A DNA stretch of 38,936 bases from Candidatus Nanopelagicales bacterium (GCA_030830475.1 JAURMX010000027.1:1-38936); one strand, 5' to 3'; counted from the stretch's first letter, positions 1-9,007 are shown. The notes: generated by a model not told the origin, from the sequence alone. A program made the numbers and translations.

Positions 1-64
1 ATTCGATATCAACGACCGGTCCAATCACGCGTGCTACGCGTCCGGTTGCTGTCTTAGTTGTCAT
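1..64 (-). CDS. atpD: ATP synthase F1 subunit beta, N-terminal fragment
   Basis: Only the first 21 codons are in the window; the gene runs off the left edge. The reading gives [20 protein letters not shown], which is the usual start of the catalytic beta subunit (the RVxxVIGPVVDI beta-barrel strand). The start ATG overlaps the atpG stop in the string ATGATGA, so a second ATG at 67-65 is an alternative start. It is the last atp gene visible and directly follows atpG, as expected. The identification rests on this short N-terminus plus gene order. Confidence 0.88.
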   Translation of the reverse strand, partial: MTTKTATGRVARVIGPVVDIE

Positions 65-978
65 CATTCGCTCCCTGCGCTTGCTGAGGCGAGCGCGTCT
101 GCGCCGCCCACGATTTCACTGATTTCTTGCGTAATTTCGGCTTGACGGGCCGCGTTGGCAAGTCTGGTCAACGATTTAATCAATTCATCAGCATTGTCAG
201 TTGCTGATTTCATCGCACGACGACGGGCTGCATGCTCAGATGCTGCTGATTGCAGTAGCGCGTTGTAAACGCGAGATTCGATATAACGTGGAAGAAGTGC
301 GTTGAGAACTTCTCCCGCATTTGGCTCAAACTCATACATCGGCAATAGACCTGCAGGTGCTGGTCCATCAGATTCAACAACCTCTAATGGCAGCATCCGC
401 TTGTTCATTGCGATCTGAGTAATCATTGACTTGAACTCGGTATAAACAATATGTAGTTCATCTACTCCATCAATATCAACCTGCGCATCTTTGATAAATG
501 CTGCAATCAACTCATCTGAAATAGTTTTTGCATTTGCGTAGGTTGGATTGTCGGAGAAACCGGTCCAGGAGTTTTTGATGGCACGGTTGCGGAACTTGAA
601 GTAGTTCACGGCTTTGCGGCCCACTAGGTAGGTATCAACCTCTAGGCCACGCTGCTTAAGAGTCACAATTAATCCATCGGCCTCTTTTATTGCGCTAGAT
701 GAATATGCGCCAGCCATACCGCGATCTGATGTAATGATCAAAACCGCAGCACGCTTTGGATTTTCCGACTCTGTAGTCAGTGGATGATTGGTATTTGAAA
801 ATGTGGCAACTGCGCTCACCGCACGGGTTAATTCATTCGCGTACGGAGTCGACGCAGAGACTCGTTGTTGCGCCTTGACGATACGCGAAGCGGAGATTAG
901 CTCCATGGCACGCGTGATCTTCTTGGTCGCTTTAACCGAGCGAATGCGTCGACGATAGATGCGGAGTTGGGCGCCCAT
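64..978 (-). CDS. atpG: ATP synthase F1 subunit gamma
   Basis: This is the central rotor stalk of the F1 sector, which couples proton flow to conformational change in the alpha/beta ring. The 304-residue protein starts [20 protein letters not shown] and contains [12 protein letters not shown], the typical N-terminal coiled-coil signature. It ends with the paired C-terminal helix ([20 protein letters not shown]), which inserts into the F1 barrel. The length is normal for actinobacteria. It lies 3 bp after atpA and overlaps atpD, so translation is probably coupled. Confidence 0.97.
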   Translation of the reverse strand: MGAQLRIYRRRIRSVKATKKITRAMELISASRIVKAQQRVSASTPYANELTRAVSAVATFSNTNHPLTTESENPKRAAVLIITSDRGMAGAYSSSAIKEADGLIVTLKQRGLEVDTYLVGRKAVNYFKFRNRAIKNSWTGFSDNPTYANAKTISDELIAAFIKDAQVDIDGVDELHIVYTEFKSMITQIAMNKRMLPLEVVESDGPAPAGLLPMYEFEPNAGEVLNALLPRYIESRVYNALLQSAASEHAARRRAMKSATDNADELIKSLTRLANAARQAEITQEISEIVGGADALASASAGSE

Positions 979-981
979 GGA

Positions 982-2607
982 TTACTTCTTGTACTTCGTA
1001 ATCTGCTCGGTGCCGTCACTACCTTCAGCTTCAGCAGGTGCTTCATTAACCGCCTTGGCGACCGATGAAACAAACTGAGACTTGAAGGAGTTGATGGCTG
1101 CGGTCATTTTCGCAACAGTGTCATCGCTGAGTTCTTTAGTTTCAGCAATCACATCAAAGATGCCCTTGTGTTCCCGAGCAACATAATCCAAGAACTCAGA
1201 CTCAAAGCGTCGAATATCTTGCACCGCAACGGAATCAAGCTGGCCGGTAGTACCCGCCCAAATTGAAACCACCATGCGCTCTAGTGCAAATGGTGTGTAC
1301 TGAGTTTGCTTTAGCAGCTCTACTAGTCGTGCACCGCGCTCTAGCTGTGCCTTAGATGCAGCATCTAGATCTGAACCGAAAGCAGCGAAGGCTTCAAGTT
1401 CGCGGAACTGTGCCAAATCAAGCCGTAGACGACCTGCGATCTTCTTCATCGCTTTAGTCTGTGCAGATCCACCAACGCGGGAAACCGAGATACCTACGTT
1501 AATGGCAGGACGAACACCTGAATTGAAGAGATCGGTCTCGAGGAAGCACTGTCCATCGGTAATAGAAATTACGTTGGTAGGAATAAAGGCAGAAACGTCA
1601 TTACCTTTTGTTTCGATGATTGGAAGACCGGTCATAGAACCGCCGCCCATTTCATCTGAAAGCTTTGCACAACGCTCTAGCAGGCGTGAGTGTAAATAAA
1701 ACACATCGCCTGGGTATGCCTCACGTCCTGGTGGACGACGTAGCAACAAGGAAACTGAGCGATAAGCCTCGGCCTGCTTGGAAAGATCATCAAAAACGAT
1801 TAGTACATGGCCACCGTTGTACATCCAGTGCTGGCCAATTGCAGAACCGGTGTAAGGAGCTAGGTACTTGAAACCTGCTGGATCAGAGGCTGGAGCAGCA
1901 ACAATAGTTGTGTACTCCATCGCGCCCGCTTCTTCCAAAGCAGCTCTAACAGATGCGATGGTTGAACCTTTTTGTCCAATCGCAACATAAATACATTTAA
2001 CCTGCTTCTTCTTATCGCCACTCTTACAGTTTTCGCGATGGTTAATAATGGTGTCGATTGCAACCGCGGTCTTTCCGGTCTGACGGTCACCGATGATTAG
2101 CTGACGCTGTCCGCGGCCGATTGCGGTCATGGCGTCGATAGCTTTAATACCGGTTGCTAATGGCTCTTTAACTGGTTGACGTTGCACAACTGTTGGTGCC
2201 TGGAGCTCTAGAGCACGAGTTGCCTCTGCCTTGATTTCACCTTTGCCATCAATCGGTCTACCAAGTGGATCAACCACACGACCAAGGAAGCCATCGCCGA
2301 CTGGCACGGAGAGAATTTCACCGGTACGACGAACAGTAGTTCCTTCTTCAATTCCATTGAATTCACCGAGAATAACCACACCAATTTCGCGCACATCAAG
2401 GTTTAGTGCAAGACCTAGTGTTCCATTCTCGAACTTGAGCAGCTCATTTGTCATTGTTGAAGGAAGTCCTTCAACACGAGCAATTCCATCGCCCGCTTCT
2501 ACAACGGTTCCGATTTCATCGCGCGCCGCAACACCTGGATCGTATGACTTAACGAAGTTCGCTAAGGCATCACGAATCTCTTCGGGTCGGATCGTGAGTT
2601 CCGCCAT
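982..2607 (-). CDS. atpA: ATP synthase F1 subunit alpha
   Basis: This is the non-catalytic nucleotide-binding subunit of the F1 hexamer. The 541-residue protein has the Walker A sequence GDRQTGKT at residues 173-180, a Walker B-type strand ([14 protein letters not shown]), the proline-rich [14 protein letters not shown] loop and the arginine-finger segment [10 protein letters not shown] near residue 380. The N-terminal stretch [10 protein letters not shown] is the part that contacts the delta subunit. It lies between atpH (11 bp upstream) and atpG (3 bp downstream) in the usual order. The C-terminal tail is acidic ([13 protein letters not shown]), a common actinobacterial extension. Confidence 0.98.
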   Translation of the reverse strand: MAELTIRPEEIRDALANFVKSYDPGVAARDEIGTVVEAGDGIARVEGLPSTMTNELLKFENGTLGLALNLDVREIGVVILGEFNGIEEGTTVRRTGEILSVPVGDGFLGRVVDPLGRPIDGKGEIKAEATRALELQAPTVVQRQPVKEPLATGIKAIDAMTAIGRGQRQLIIGDRQTGKTAVAIDTIINHRENCKSGDKKKQVKCIYVAIGQKGSTIASVRAALEEAGAMEYTTIVAAPASDPAGFKYLAPYTGSAIGQHWMYNGGHVLIVFDDLSKQAEAYRSVSLLLRRPPGREAYPGDVFYLHSRLLERCAKLSDEMGGGSMTGLPIIETKGNDVSAFIPTNVISITDGQCFLETDLFNSGVRPAINVGISVSRVGGSAQTKAMKKIAGRLRLDLAQFRELEAFAAFGSDLDAASKAQLERGARLVELLKQTQYTPFALERMVVSIWAGTTGQLDSVAVQDIRRFESEFLDYVAREHKGIFDVIAETKELSDDTVAKMTAAINSFKSQFVSSVAKAVNEAPAEAEGSDGTEQITKYKK

Positions 2608-2618
2608 GATTTCTCTCC

Positions 2619-3458
2619 CTATACTGCGAGCGCTCTGCCCGCGTCGGCCAAACGATTGACGATTGTGGCGTCAATCAATTCATCTGCAAATCGGATGGAT
2701 ACTCCACCCAAAACTGTTGGATCAATCTCCACGTTCAAGCGAACTGGTTGACCGATCTTCTTTGACAATGTTGAAACTAACTTTTCCTTCTGTGCATCTG
2801 TCAGCGCTACAGCTGTGCGGACATTTGCAATGACTCGATCTCTTCTAGCTGCGGTTGCTGCCGCATAGAAAGCGATAGTCCCTTCGATATTTCTACCTCT
2901 TAGACCACCTACCAAGTGGTCCAGAATTTTTGAGGTTGATGCAGCGATCTTTCCGCCAAATATCTTGGCAACCAAATCTCTTTTGCCTTCAACTGAGTAT
3001 TTAGTTGAGTTAAGCGCTTGGCGCAGCTCTCCATCACTCACGACAATGCGAGAAAATGCAAAGAGCTCCTCTTCCAACCGATCCAATTCATTTGCCTGGT
3101 TAGCGGCTGAGGCTTCAGCTTCAACAGCCAACTGCTCAACTACATCTCCGAAATTCGATGGGCTCGACCAACGAAGCGCGGAAAGCTCTGAAACTAGTTT
3201 CAAAGCAGCGGCGGAGATTGATTTTCCAAATAGATCTGAGACCAACTTTGCCTTTGCCTCAGCATCACGGGAGCCATCTGTAATGGCGCGACGCAATGGT
3301 GTTGAGGAGTCAAGGGCAGCAACTACTGCAAATAGATCCTTAGCCAAAACAGAGGAGTCACCGGCTGATAACGACTTAAGTTGGTTATCAAGCGATGCTC
3401 GTGCAGCGGCTAATGATTGACGGCTCGCGCCACCAAGTGCAGCAAGTGCTGTTGTCAT
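2619..3458 (-). CDS. atpH: ATP synthase F1 subunit delta (OSCP-type)
   Basis: Delta joins the F1 head to the peripheral stalk b. The 279-residue protein has the N-terminal helical bundle ([20 protein letters not shown]) and the conserved C-terminal domain ending [20 protein letters not shown], the OSCP/delta signature. It is longer than the roughly 180 residues of many bacteria, but about 270 is normal for actinobacteria with a separate b subunit. It is not fused to a b domain, unlike the b-delta fusion known from Mycobacterium. It lies 2 bp after atpF. Confidence 0.94.
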   Translation of the reverse strand: MTTALAALGGASRQSLAAARASLDNQLKSLSAGDSSVLAKDLFAVVAALDSSTPLRRAITDGSRDAEAKAKLVSDLFGKSISAAALKLVSELSALRWSSPSNFGDVVEQLAVEAEASAANQANELDRLEEELFAFSRIVVSDGELRQALNSTKYSVEGKRDLVAKIFGGKIAASTSKILDHLVGGLRGRNIEGTIAFYAAATAARRDRVIANVRTAVALTDAQKEKLVSTLSKKIGQPVRLNVEIDPTVLGGVSIRFADELIDATIVNRLADAGRALAV

Positions 3459-3460
3459 AA

Positions 3461-3991
3461 CTACTTACTCTTCTCCAGATCTGAAAGGAATCGATCAACG
3501 ATTCTTGATTGACGGACCTGGTCATCTAAGGCTTCTCCGACAATCTTGGATGCTAATTCAGTTGCAAGTGCCCCAACCTCATTACGAAGCGAGTTAACCG
3601 CTTGCTGACGCTCTGCCTCAATAGCGGCTTGAGCTGAAGCGGTGATGCGTGCAGCTTCTTCTTGCGCCTTTGCTCTCATCTCTTCGATGATCGCTGCTCC
3701 CTGAACCCGAGCCTCTTCCCGGATGTTCTGTGCTTCACCACGAGCATCTGCGAGTTGAGATTTATATTGGTTCAAGGCAGCTTCAGCTTCTCGTTGCGCG
3801 CGTTCCGCACGCTCCATCCCGCCTTGGATCGCATCGGTACGTTCTGCAAACGCTTTTTCAAAACGTGGCACAACGGCACGGCGCAAGACCATGTAGAGCA
3901 GAGAGAAGGCGATGAAGCCAACGATGATTTCTGCGGTATGCGGGATTAGAGGGTTTAGCTCTTCTCCTGCAGCCAATTCAATCGAACGCAT
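3461..3991 (-). CDS. atpF: ATP synthase Fo subunit b
   Basis: This is the peripheral stalk subunit: one membrane helix (about residues 17-38, HTAEIIVGFIAFSLLYMVL) followed by a long charged, Ala/Glu/Arg-rich helix (AERAQREAEAALNQYKSQLA and onward) that dimerises as a right-handed coiled coil. The 176-residue length is normal. It sits between atpE and atpH. No Shine-Dalgarno sequence is visible ahead of its ATG, which instead lies at the end of an AT-only palindrome; translation may depend on coupling to atpE or on a local transcript start. Confidence 0.95.
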   Translation of the reverse strand: MRSIELAAGEELNPLIPHTAEIIVGFIAFSLLYMVLRRAVVPRFEKAFAERTDAIQGGMERAERAQREAEAALNQYKSQLADARGEAQNIREEARVQGAAIIEEMRAKAQEEAARITASAQAAIEAERQQAVNSLRNEVGALATELASKIVGEALDDQVRQSRIVDRFLSDLEKSK

Positions 3992-4003
3992 AATTTAAAT
4001 TAT
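3990..4003. repeat. 14-bp perfect AT palindrome at the atpF start
   Basis: ATAATTTAAATTAT is its own reverse complement. It covers the first two bases of the atpF start codon and part of the atpE-atpF gap. It contains only A and T. On the minus strand it could act as a -10-like element for a leaderless atpF message, or as an mRNA cleavage site that lets atpE be expressed at a higher level than atpF. Neither is shown by the sequence. Confidence 0.55.
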
Positions 4004-4011
4004 TTGATCGA

Positions 4012-4215
4012 CTAGAGAACGAACGCTAGAACTAGACCGAATAGAGCAAGCGCTTCAGCAAGAGCGAAGCCAAGAAATGCGATTGGCTGTAGAACGCTAC
4101 GTGCTTCTGGCTGGCGAGCAACGCCATTGATGTAAGCGGCGAAGATCAAACCGGTTGCAATACCAGGTCCAATCGCTGCGAGGCCAAAACCGACCAGGTT
4201 GAGTGTGCCTTCCAT
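4012..4215 (-). CDS. atpE: ATP synthase Fo subunit c
   Basis: This is the proteolipid that forms the rotor ring. The 67-residue protein has two membrane helices joined by the polar loop ARQPEARS (residues 33-40). The ion-binding carboxylate is Glu54 in [10 protein letters not shown]. The Gln (helix 1) and Ser (after Glu) ligands typical of sodium-type rings are absent, so this is a proton-type ring. A GGAAAGG ribosome binding site lies ahead of the ATG on the minus strand. It lies 65 bp downstream of atpB. Confidence 0.97.
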   Translation of the reverse strand: MEGTLNLVGFGLAAIGPGIATGLIFAAYINGVARQPEARSVLQPIAFLGFALAEALALFGLVLAFVL

Positions 4216-4280
4216 GTTTCTTACCTTTCCTTCTTTATTTAGCTACACGACAACCGAGCGTTATCGTGAGTAAAGCTGTA

Positions 4281-5075
4281 TTAGTGCTCGTCTGCCAAAG
4301 CTCCTGCTATGTAGAGAGCGGTCAAAAGAGTAAAGATGTAGGCCTGAAGGCACTGCACCATAAACTCAAAAAATGTGAGAGCGATTCCAATTGCAAAGGA
4401 GAATGGGCTAACCAACTTCAATCCAATTACGCCCTGAAGCAGGTGCTCGCCACCCAAAATGAAGACAAGAAGCAGCAAGTGGCCAGCAAACATATTTGCA
4501 AAAAGACGCAGACTCAAAGTCATTGGTCGAACCAAGAAGTAGGTTGCCAATTCAAGTGGTGTAATCAATATGTAAGCCGGCTTTGGAATGCCTGGCAAGA
4601 ACATGATCTCTTTCATGTACTTGAAGAAACCTTGTTTACGAATTCCAACATAATGGAAAATAAAGAAGGTGAAAGCAGCTAGGACATAAGGGAAAGAAAT
4701 GCGGGACATTGTTGGGAATTGAATCAGAGGAACAATGCCGAAGATGTTGTTAACCAAAATAAAGGTAAATAAGGTGAACAAATAAGGAACGAAGCGCATG
4801 AATTCATGGCCGATTACCTCGCGACCCAAATCATTTCTGACAAATCCATAGATGGATTCACCAGCGAATTGAAGTTTGGATGGGACCACTGCAGCTTTTC
4901 GAGAAGAAAGAATAAAAAAGATTGAGATTAAAAGGACTGATAAGAAGACTAAGAGAATTGGCTTGGTTGCAAACTCATTACCTTCAATAAATGGAGGGAG
5001 GTTGAAGTCGCCCGCATCGGGAGGATTAAAGCCCTCTTCCTTGCCAACCTCTGCTGCGTAGCTAACCAGCACCAC
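4281..5075 (-). CDS. atpB: ATP synthase Fo subunit a
   Basis: This membrane stator provides the two proton half-channels next to the c ring. The 264-residue protein has five to six hydrophobic segments. The essential arginine lies in LSLRLFANMFAGH in the fourth major helix, and the last helix (FMVQCLQAYIFTLLTALYI) carries the conserved Gln and aromatic positions. The start used is GTG at 5075 with AAGGAG just upstream; a second GTG at 5072 gives better spacing. It is the first structural Fo gene after the small atpZ/atpI genes. Confidence 0.97.
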   Translation of the reverse strand: MVLVSYAAEVGKEEGFNPPDAGDFNLPPFIEGNEFATKPILLVFLSVLLISIFFILSSRKAAVVPSKLQFAGESIYGFVRNDLGREVIGHEFMRFVPYLFTLFTFILVNNIFGIVPLIQFPTMSRISFPYVLAAFTFFIFHYVGIRKQGFFKYMKEIMFLPGIPKPAYILITPLELATYFLVRPMTLSLRLFANMFAGHLLLLVFILGGEHLLQGVIGLKLVSPFSFAIGIALTFFEFMVQCLQAYIFTLLTALYIAGALADEH

Positions 5076-5082
5076 TCAACTC

Positions 5083-5096
5083 CTTGAAGATTCAAG
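5083..5096. promoter_or_regulatory. CTTGAA-GA-TTCAAG inverted repeat overlapping the atpB ribosome binding site
   Basis: A 6+6 bp perfect inverted repeat with a 2-bp centre lies just upstream of atpB; its last bases form part of the AAGGAG ribosome binding site on the minus strand. The 158-bp gap atpZ-atpB (5076-5233) otherwise shows no clear gene. A protein operator, or base pairing that limits ribosome access, is possible; with a 2-nt loop it is a poor RNA hairpin. No promoter is assigned with confidence. Confidence 0.4.
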
Positions 5097-5233
5097 CATT
5101 ACGGATGATTTTCGCGGGGAAAGACGGCGTAACCCTATTAGGTGGCTGGAAAGATGTGAAATCGAAATCAGAGGGCATGGGTAACCTGGATAACAAAAAA
5201 ACCAGCTCAGATTACGGCCCTAATCCCCAGCCC

Positions 5234-5440
5234 TTACCTCCGGCCGAACCTAAGCCAGATTAGGTAAAGCGCCGAGCCCATGCCCAGTAATAGACCGCCC
5301 AGCAGGAAGTAACCGGTGCCCAACCATTTATCCAAACCCCAGCCAATTCCGCCCCAAATCAATAATCCGGAGAGCATGTAGCCAAAAATGGTCCAGAAGG
5401 CGTTGTCCTCACTTGGCCCTTTAGGGAGATTTTCGCTCAT
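5234..5440 (-). CDS. atpZ: AtpZ/AtpI-family small membrane protein
   Basis: The 68-residue protein has two membrane helices (AFWTIFGYMLSGLLIWGGIG and YFLLGGLLLGMGSALYLIWL) around a short GLDKWLGTG loop. This is the pattern of the AtpZ/F0F1-ATPase-associated family, which helps assemble the c ring or works with AtpI in Mg/Ca handling (family knowledge, function not fully settled). It starts at ATG 5440, 4 bp after the atpI stop, with an AAGGAG site formed by the end of the tandem repeat inside atpI. Confidence 0.82.
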   Translation of the reverse strand: MSENLPKGPSEDNAFWTIFGYMLSGLLIWGGIGWGLDKWLGTGYFLLGGLLLGMGSALYLIWLRFGRR

Positions 5441-5444
5441 ATCT

Positions 5445-5984
5445 TTACTCTCCTTCTCTGTTTCCTTCTCTGTTTCCTTCTCTGTTTCCTTCTCTGTTTA
5501 TTACTTTGCTGTCTTCTTGGGTCTGAATCTTTGAATCGGTTGAGCCCTGATTCGGCAATGGTAGATGTAACTGCAGTTTAAAGAAAGCGCGAGTTTCTCC
5601 GATTAGCCAGCCTGCCGCAATAGTAAGCGCACTTACCCCAAATGCGGTTCTATTTACCTGATCTTCCTGCGTCAACCTAGTCACCGCGATCAAGAATCCA
5701 GCTATTAGGAGCAGCTTTGTGAAATAAGAGAACATGGCCAGCGCCATCGTGGCGATTGGATCTACATTCTTGGTCAGCTTGCCCACATACAAAGAGACAG
5801 AAAAAAAGATAACCACAGTGAAACTCGCTAACAAACTGCCAAAGAATCCATCACTCCCGGTGGCAACGGTGGAGACCAAGATTGAAGCAACTGTCAGCCA
5901 GAGTGCAGGCTGCAATGCGCCATGCCAAAGTTGCGAGTTTGAATCATCGGCAACTAAGTTGGATTTAGATTTTTCTCTTTTCAT
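5445..5984 (-). CDS. atpI: AtpI-like ATP synthase accessory membrane protein
   Basis: The 179-residue protein has four predicted membrane helices: LWLTVASILVSTVATG, GSLLASFTVVIFFSVSLYVG, TMALAMFSYFTKLLLIAGFL and TAFGVSALTIAAGWLIGE. It sits between the WecA-like gene and atpZ/atpB, the position of the AtpI homologue in mycobacteria, where it is thought to assist c-ring assembly. The C-terminal tail is a charged cytosolic stretch ending in a tandem NREG repeat, unlike the family norm. It overlaps the upstream wecA stop by 4 bp (ATGA). Assignment is by position and topology more than by motif. Confidence 0.72.
   Translation of the reverse strand: MKREKSKSNLVADDSNSQLWHGALQPALWLTVASILVSTVATGSDGFFGSLLASFTVVIFFSVSLYVGKLTKNVDPIATMALAMFSYFTKLLLIAGFLIAVTRLTQEDQVNRTAFGVSALTIAAGWLIGETRAFFKLQLHLPLPNQGSTDSKIQTQEDSKVINREGNREGNREGNREGE
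5451..5498 (-). repeat. Four perfect 12-bp tandem repeats at the atpI 3' end
   Basis: The unit on the minus strand is AACAGAGAAGGA, present four times with no mismatch, encoding NREG four times at the AtpI C-terminus. Each copy contains AAGGA, and the last copy followed by G gives the AAGGAG site that serves atpZ. Because the unit is a multiple of three, gain or loss of copies would keep the frame. Perfect identity indicates recent expansion. Confidence 0.95.
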
Positions 5985-7078
5985 CTCACTGCGTTTCGCT
6001 CTCGAAACTTATTAAGCAAACCTTTGTTTATTAGGATTGCCGACAGCAACAGAATTACTCCTACTAAAGCAGCACCCCACAACGGAATAAATGCTGAGAG
6101 CATCGCAGGTAGCGCCAACATTGCAGTTGCTAAATACAAAATGACATTGGTGCGTTGTTGAGAGTTACCCCATGACATCAACTTGTGATGGAGATGTTCT
6201 TTATCGGGCGCAAAGGGAGATTTGCCTCTCCTGACTCGCCGAAGTACCGCTAATCCGAGATCAAGCAAAGGCACCGCTAGAACTGCGAATGGCAAAAGTA
6301 GAGGAAGTGCCGCTGGGCCAATATTCTCCGAGAAAACCGCATTTGCATCGATTTGTCCCATCAAAGTGATGGCCGCTGCAGCCAAAACCAATCCCAAGAA
6401 CATCGAGCCGGAATCCCCCATAAAAATCCGCGCTGGATGGAGGTTGTGCGGCAAAAAGCCGATGCAGCTTCCAATCACTATGGCGGTGACCAAAGATGGT
6501 GCGCCCGCACGGCTGAATCCATTTTCTACCGCTAACAAATAGGAAAAGCCAAAGAATGCTGCAGCAGAGATAGCGACGATTCCCGTAGCCAGCCCATCTA
6601 ATCCATCAACAAAGTTGACCGCGTTGATAATGATTATGACTACTAGAACTGTAAGGAGTTGGCCAATGTTGGTTGGCAAAACAATAATTCCATCTATGGG
6701 CAACCACAGGATTTGAATGCCAAAATACAACAAAATGGCAGCGGCTAATCCTTGTCCCGCTAATTTAGTAACCGCATCCAACTCAAAACGATCATCAAGC
6801 ATTCCGATTAACAGCACGAAAGTGGCCGCTAGGAAAATCCCAAGAAGTTCTCGGCTATATGCCTTACCAACCAACTCTAGATTTTCGACAATCAAAAGGG
6901 TCAACCCCATCGCTAACCACATCGCTACCCCGCCCCATCGGGCTGTAGTTTCGGTGTGAACATCTCGCTCACGCACCTTTGCAACCGCATTTTGTCTCAA
7001 TGCAAAGCTGCGTACGAGCGGAGTTAACATATAAGTTAAAACTGCAGCGATAAAAAGGGTAAGTAAGTACTCGCGCAT
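5981..7078 (-). CDS. wecA: Undecaprenyl-phosphate sugar-1-phosphate transferase (WecA/TagO-like)
   Basis: This polytopic membrane enzyme moves a HexNAc-1-phosphate from a UDP-sugar onto polyprenyl phosphate, starting cell-wall polymer or arabinogalactan-linker synthesis. The 365-residue protein has about ten or eleven membrane helices. MraY/WecA family motifs are present: LIGMLDDRFELD (metal-binding aspartates), NAVNFVDGLDGLATG, FMGDSGSMFLG, and the cytosolic HLHHKL motif that marks the WecA/TagO branch rather than MraY. The gene overlaps glyA by 1 bp and atpI by 4 bp. Mycobacteria carry the same gene ahead of atp genes. Confidence 0.9.
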   Translation of the reverse strand: MREYLLTLFIAAVLTYMLTPLVRSFALRQNAVAKVRERDVHTETTARWGGVAMWLAMGLTLLIVENLELVGKAYSRELLGIFLAATFVLLIGMLDDRFELDAVTKLAGQGLAAAILLYFGIQILWLPIDGIIVLPTNIGQLLTVLVVIIIINAVNFVDGLDGLATGIVAISAAAFFGFSYLLAVENGFSRAGAPSLVTAIVIGSCIGFLPHNLHPARIFMGDSGSMFLGLVLAAAAITLMGQIDANAVFSENIGPAALPLLLPFAVLAVPLLDLGLAVLRRVRRGKSPFAPDKEHLHHKLMSWGNSQQRTNVILYLATAMLALPAMLSAFIPLWGAALVGVILLLSAILINKGLLNKFRERNAVR

Positions 7079-8343
7079 TACCGTGGGTAAACCGGGAACT
7101 TCGCGGTCAAGGCGTAAACCTCTTGGCGAATTGAATTTGCTTTCGCATCATCATCGCCTTCTTTAATTGCGCGTGCAATTAACTTGGCAATTTCTGACAT
7201 CTCTGGCAATCCCATTCCCTGGGTGGTTGTCGCCGGAGTACCAACGCGAATTCCGCTGGTGACCGCAGGGGTTTCCGGATCATATGGAATAGCGTTCTTA
7301 TTTAGCGAGATTCCAGCTTTTCCACATCTCTCATCGGCAACCTTGCCATTTACTCCAGTAGAACGGATATCAATCAAAGCCAAGTGAGTTTCTGTGCCAC
7401 CAGAGACTGCACGCATACCCTCTTTCTCAAGAGCTGCGGCGAGTGCTTTAGCATTTTCAATAACCTTCTTCGCATAACTTTGATACTCAGGTGTAGCGCA
7501 CTCCTTCAGAGCGACCGCTTTTCCAGCCACCGCGCTCATGATTGGACCGCCTTGCATGCCGGGAAACACCGCTTTATCAACCGCTGCAGCGTGCTCGGCT
7601 TTGGAGAGAATCATTCCGCCACGTGGTCCTCGCAAAACTTTATGGGTAGTAAATGAAACAACATCTGCATAAGGAACGGGAGAGGGAATCGCCTTTCCAG
7701 CTACTAAGCCAATGAAGTGAGCAGCATCAACCCACATAATCGCGCCAACCTCATCGCAGATTTCACGGATTCTTTTGAAATCAATCAGGCTGGGATAAGC
7801 GGTAGCGCCAGAACAAATCATCTTTGGTTTGACTCGGAGTGCGGAATCTCTTAATTCATCGTAATCAATTAACTCGTTATCTTTTCGAACCCCGTATGAC
7901 TCAACGTTAAACCACTTACCAGAAAAATTAACTTTTGAACCATGGGTTAAGTGGCCGCCATGTGGCAGTGACATCGCCAAAACAGTATCGCCAGGTTTAG
8001 TAAATGCTTGATACACGGCGATGTTGGCGCTGGCGCCAGAGTGTGGTTGAAGATTTGCGTGTTCCGCGCCAAACAACTCCTTGGCACGAGAAATTCCAAT
8101 TACCTCAACCTTGTCTACCTCTTCACAGCCACCGTAATAACGACGACCGGGATAACCTTCGGCATACTTATTTGAGAGCGTGGAACCAAGTGTTGCCAAA
8201 ACCGCAGGTGAGGTGAAGTTTTCGCTGGCGATTAACTGCAAACTCTTTCGTTGTCTATCCAACTCAGATAAAACAACGGCAGCAATCTCTGGATCTTGTT
8301 TTTGTAATTGGGTGAAATCAGGACCAAAGAAGCTCTCAGACAT
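7078..8343 (-). CDS. glyA: Serine hydroxymethyltransferase
   Basis: This PLP enzyme converts serine and tetrahydrofolate to glycine and methylene-THF. The 421-residue protein shows LIASENFTS near the N-terminus, YAEGYPGRRYYGGCE, and the PLP-lysine segment VVSFTTHKVLRGPRGGMI. Length and motifs are complete. It overlaps the wecA start by 1 bp (TAATG) and starts 10 bp after the Sua5-type gene. Its position between sua5 and wecA is an addition relative to the mycobacterial order. Confidence 0.97.
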   Translation of the reverse strand: MSESFFGPDFTQLQKQDPEIAAVVLSELDRQRKSLQLIASENFTSPAVLATLGSTLSNKYAEGYPGRRYYGGCEEVDKVEVIGISRAKELFGAEHANLQPHSGASANIAVYQAFTKPGDTVLAMSLPHGGHLTHGSKVNFSGKWFNVESYGVRKDNELIDYDELRDSALRVKPKMICSGATAYPSLIDFKRIREICDEVGAIMWVDAAHFIGLVAGKAIPSPVPYADVVSFTTHKVLRGPRGGMILSKAEHAAAVDKAVFPGMQGGPIMSAVAGKAVALKECATPEYQSYAKKVIENAKALAAALEKEGMRAVSGGTETHLALIDIRSTGVNGKVADERCGKAGISLNKNAIPYDPETPAVTSGIRVGTPATTTQGMGLPEMSEIAKLIARAIKEGDDDAKANSIRQEVYALTAKFPVYPR

Positions 8344-8353
8344 GGCTGAAATC

Positions 8354-9007
8354 CTAGGCGGGAACCGCGATGTTTGGGGTTATGGCTCTCAAATCGGCGA
8401 GTGAGATTGCTCCTGCTCTAAGCAAAATCAGACCATCATCTTTTGCTGAGAGCACCGTAGAAGTAGCCCCTTCTGGCAACTCACCAGCATCAAACAGCGC
8501 TGCGTAATCTCCATCTAGAGCGGGGAAAAATGTGGATTTTCTCGGAGCGGGTCGTCCAGAGAGGGCCGCAGCACCGATCGCAAGTGGTCCCGATGCCAAA
8601 GCAACCTCACGCAAAAAATCTGCGGCTGGAACGCGAATAGCGATTTCATCCAAGGTTCTTTCATCTCCCAAATTCCAAACCAATCCCTGCGCGGGCGGAA
8701 GGTTTACCGTTAATAAACCAGGCCAAAACTTTTCGCATACTGCATTTACAGTTTCGCCAAACTCACTAGTGATTCCTTTTACTGTTTTTATATCTCCGAC
8801 TATTACTTGAGCCGCAACACCACGGGCATCCTGGCGCAACAAATGAAGTTTTTTCACCGCCGCGTGATTGAAAGCGTCGGCGACAAAGACATATGCGTGT
8901 TCTAATGGCGCAATTATTAACTTTCCATCTCGTAGTGCAGCAACAGCCCGTTCAATCAACTCCTTATAATCCACTTCGCCATCGAGCAGTGAATATCTCT
9001 CAGCCAT
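8354..9007 (-). CDS. tsaC: L-threonylcarbamoyladenylate synthase (YrdC/Sua5 family)
   Basis: The enzyme makes threonylcarbamoyl-AMP for t6A37 modification of tRNAs reading ANN codons. The 217-residue protein has the YrdC core: YKELIERAVAALRDGKLIIA, HLLRQDARG (in place of the KxR motif), EKFWPGLLTVNLP and IAIRVPAADFLREV. It lacks the extra Sua5 C-terminal domain. The start is taken at ATG 9007 because GAAAGGAG lies at good spacing and the ATG overlaps the prmC stop (TAATG); an upstream in-frame start at 9037 would add 10 residues inside prmC. Confidence 0.88.
   Translation of the reverse strand: MAERYSLLDGEVDYKELIERAVAALRDGKLIIAPLEHAYVFVADAFNHAAVKKLHLLRQDARGVAAQVIVGDIKTVKGITSEFGETVNAVCEKFWPGLLTVNLPPAQGLVWNLGDERTLDEIAIRVPAADFLREVALASGPLAIGAAALSGRPAPRKSTFFPALDGDYAALFDAGELPEGATSTVLSAKDDGLILLRAGAISLADLRAITPNIAVPA

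Noticed and set aside
4012-4215. Sodium-type c ring
   Set aside because: The Gln and Ser ligands around the essential Glu54 are missing, so a proton-type ring is the simple reading.
4203-4682. A 159-codon plus-strand open frame inside atpB
   Set aside because: It is antisense to a clear ATP synthase a subunit, has no ribosome binding site and has no recognisable motif.
5451-5498. The 12-bp repeat as a CRISPR array
   Set aside because: The units are contiguous without spacers, too short, and lie in a coding frame.
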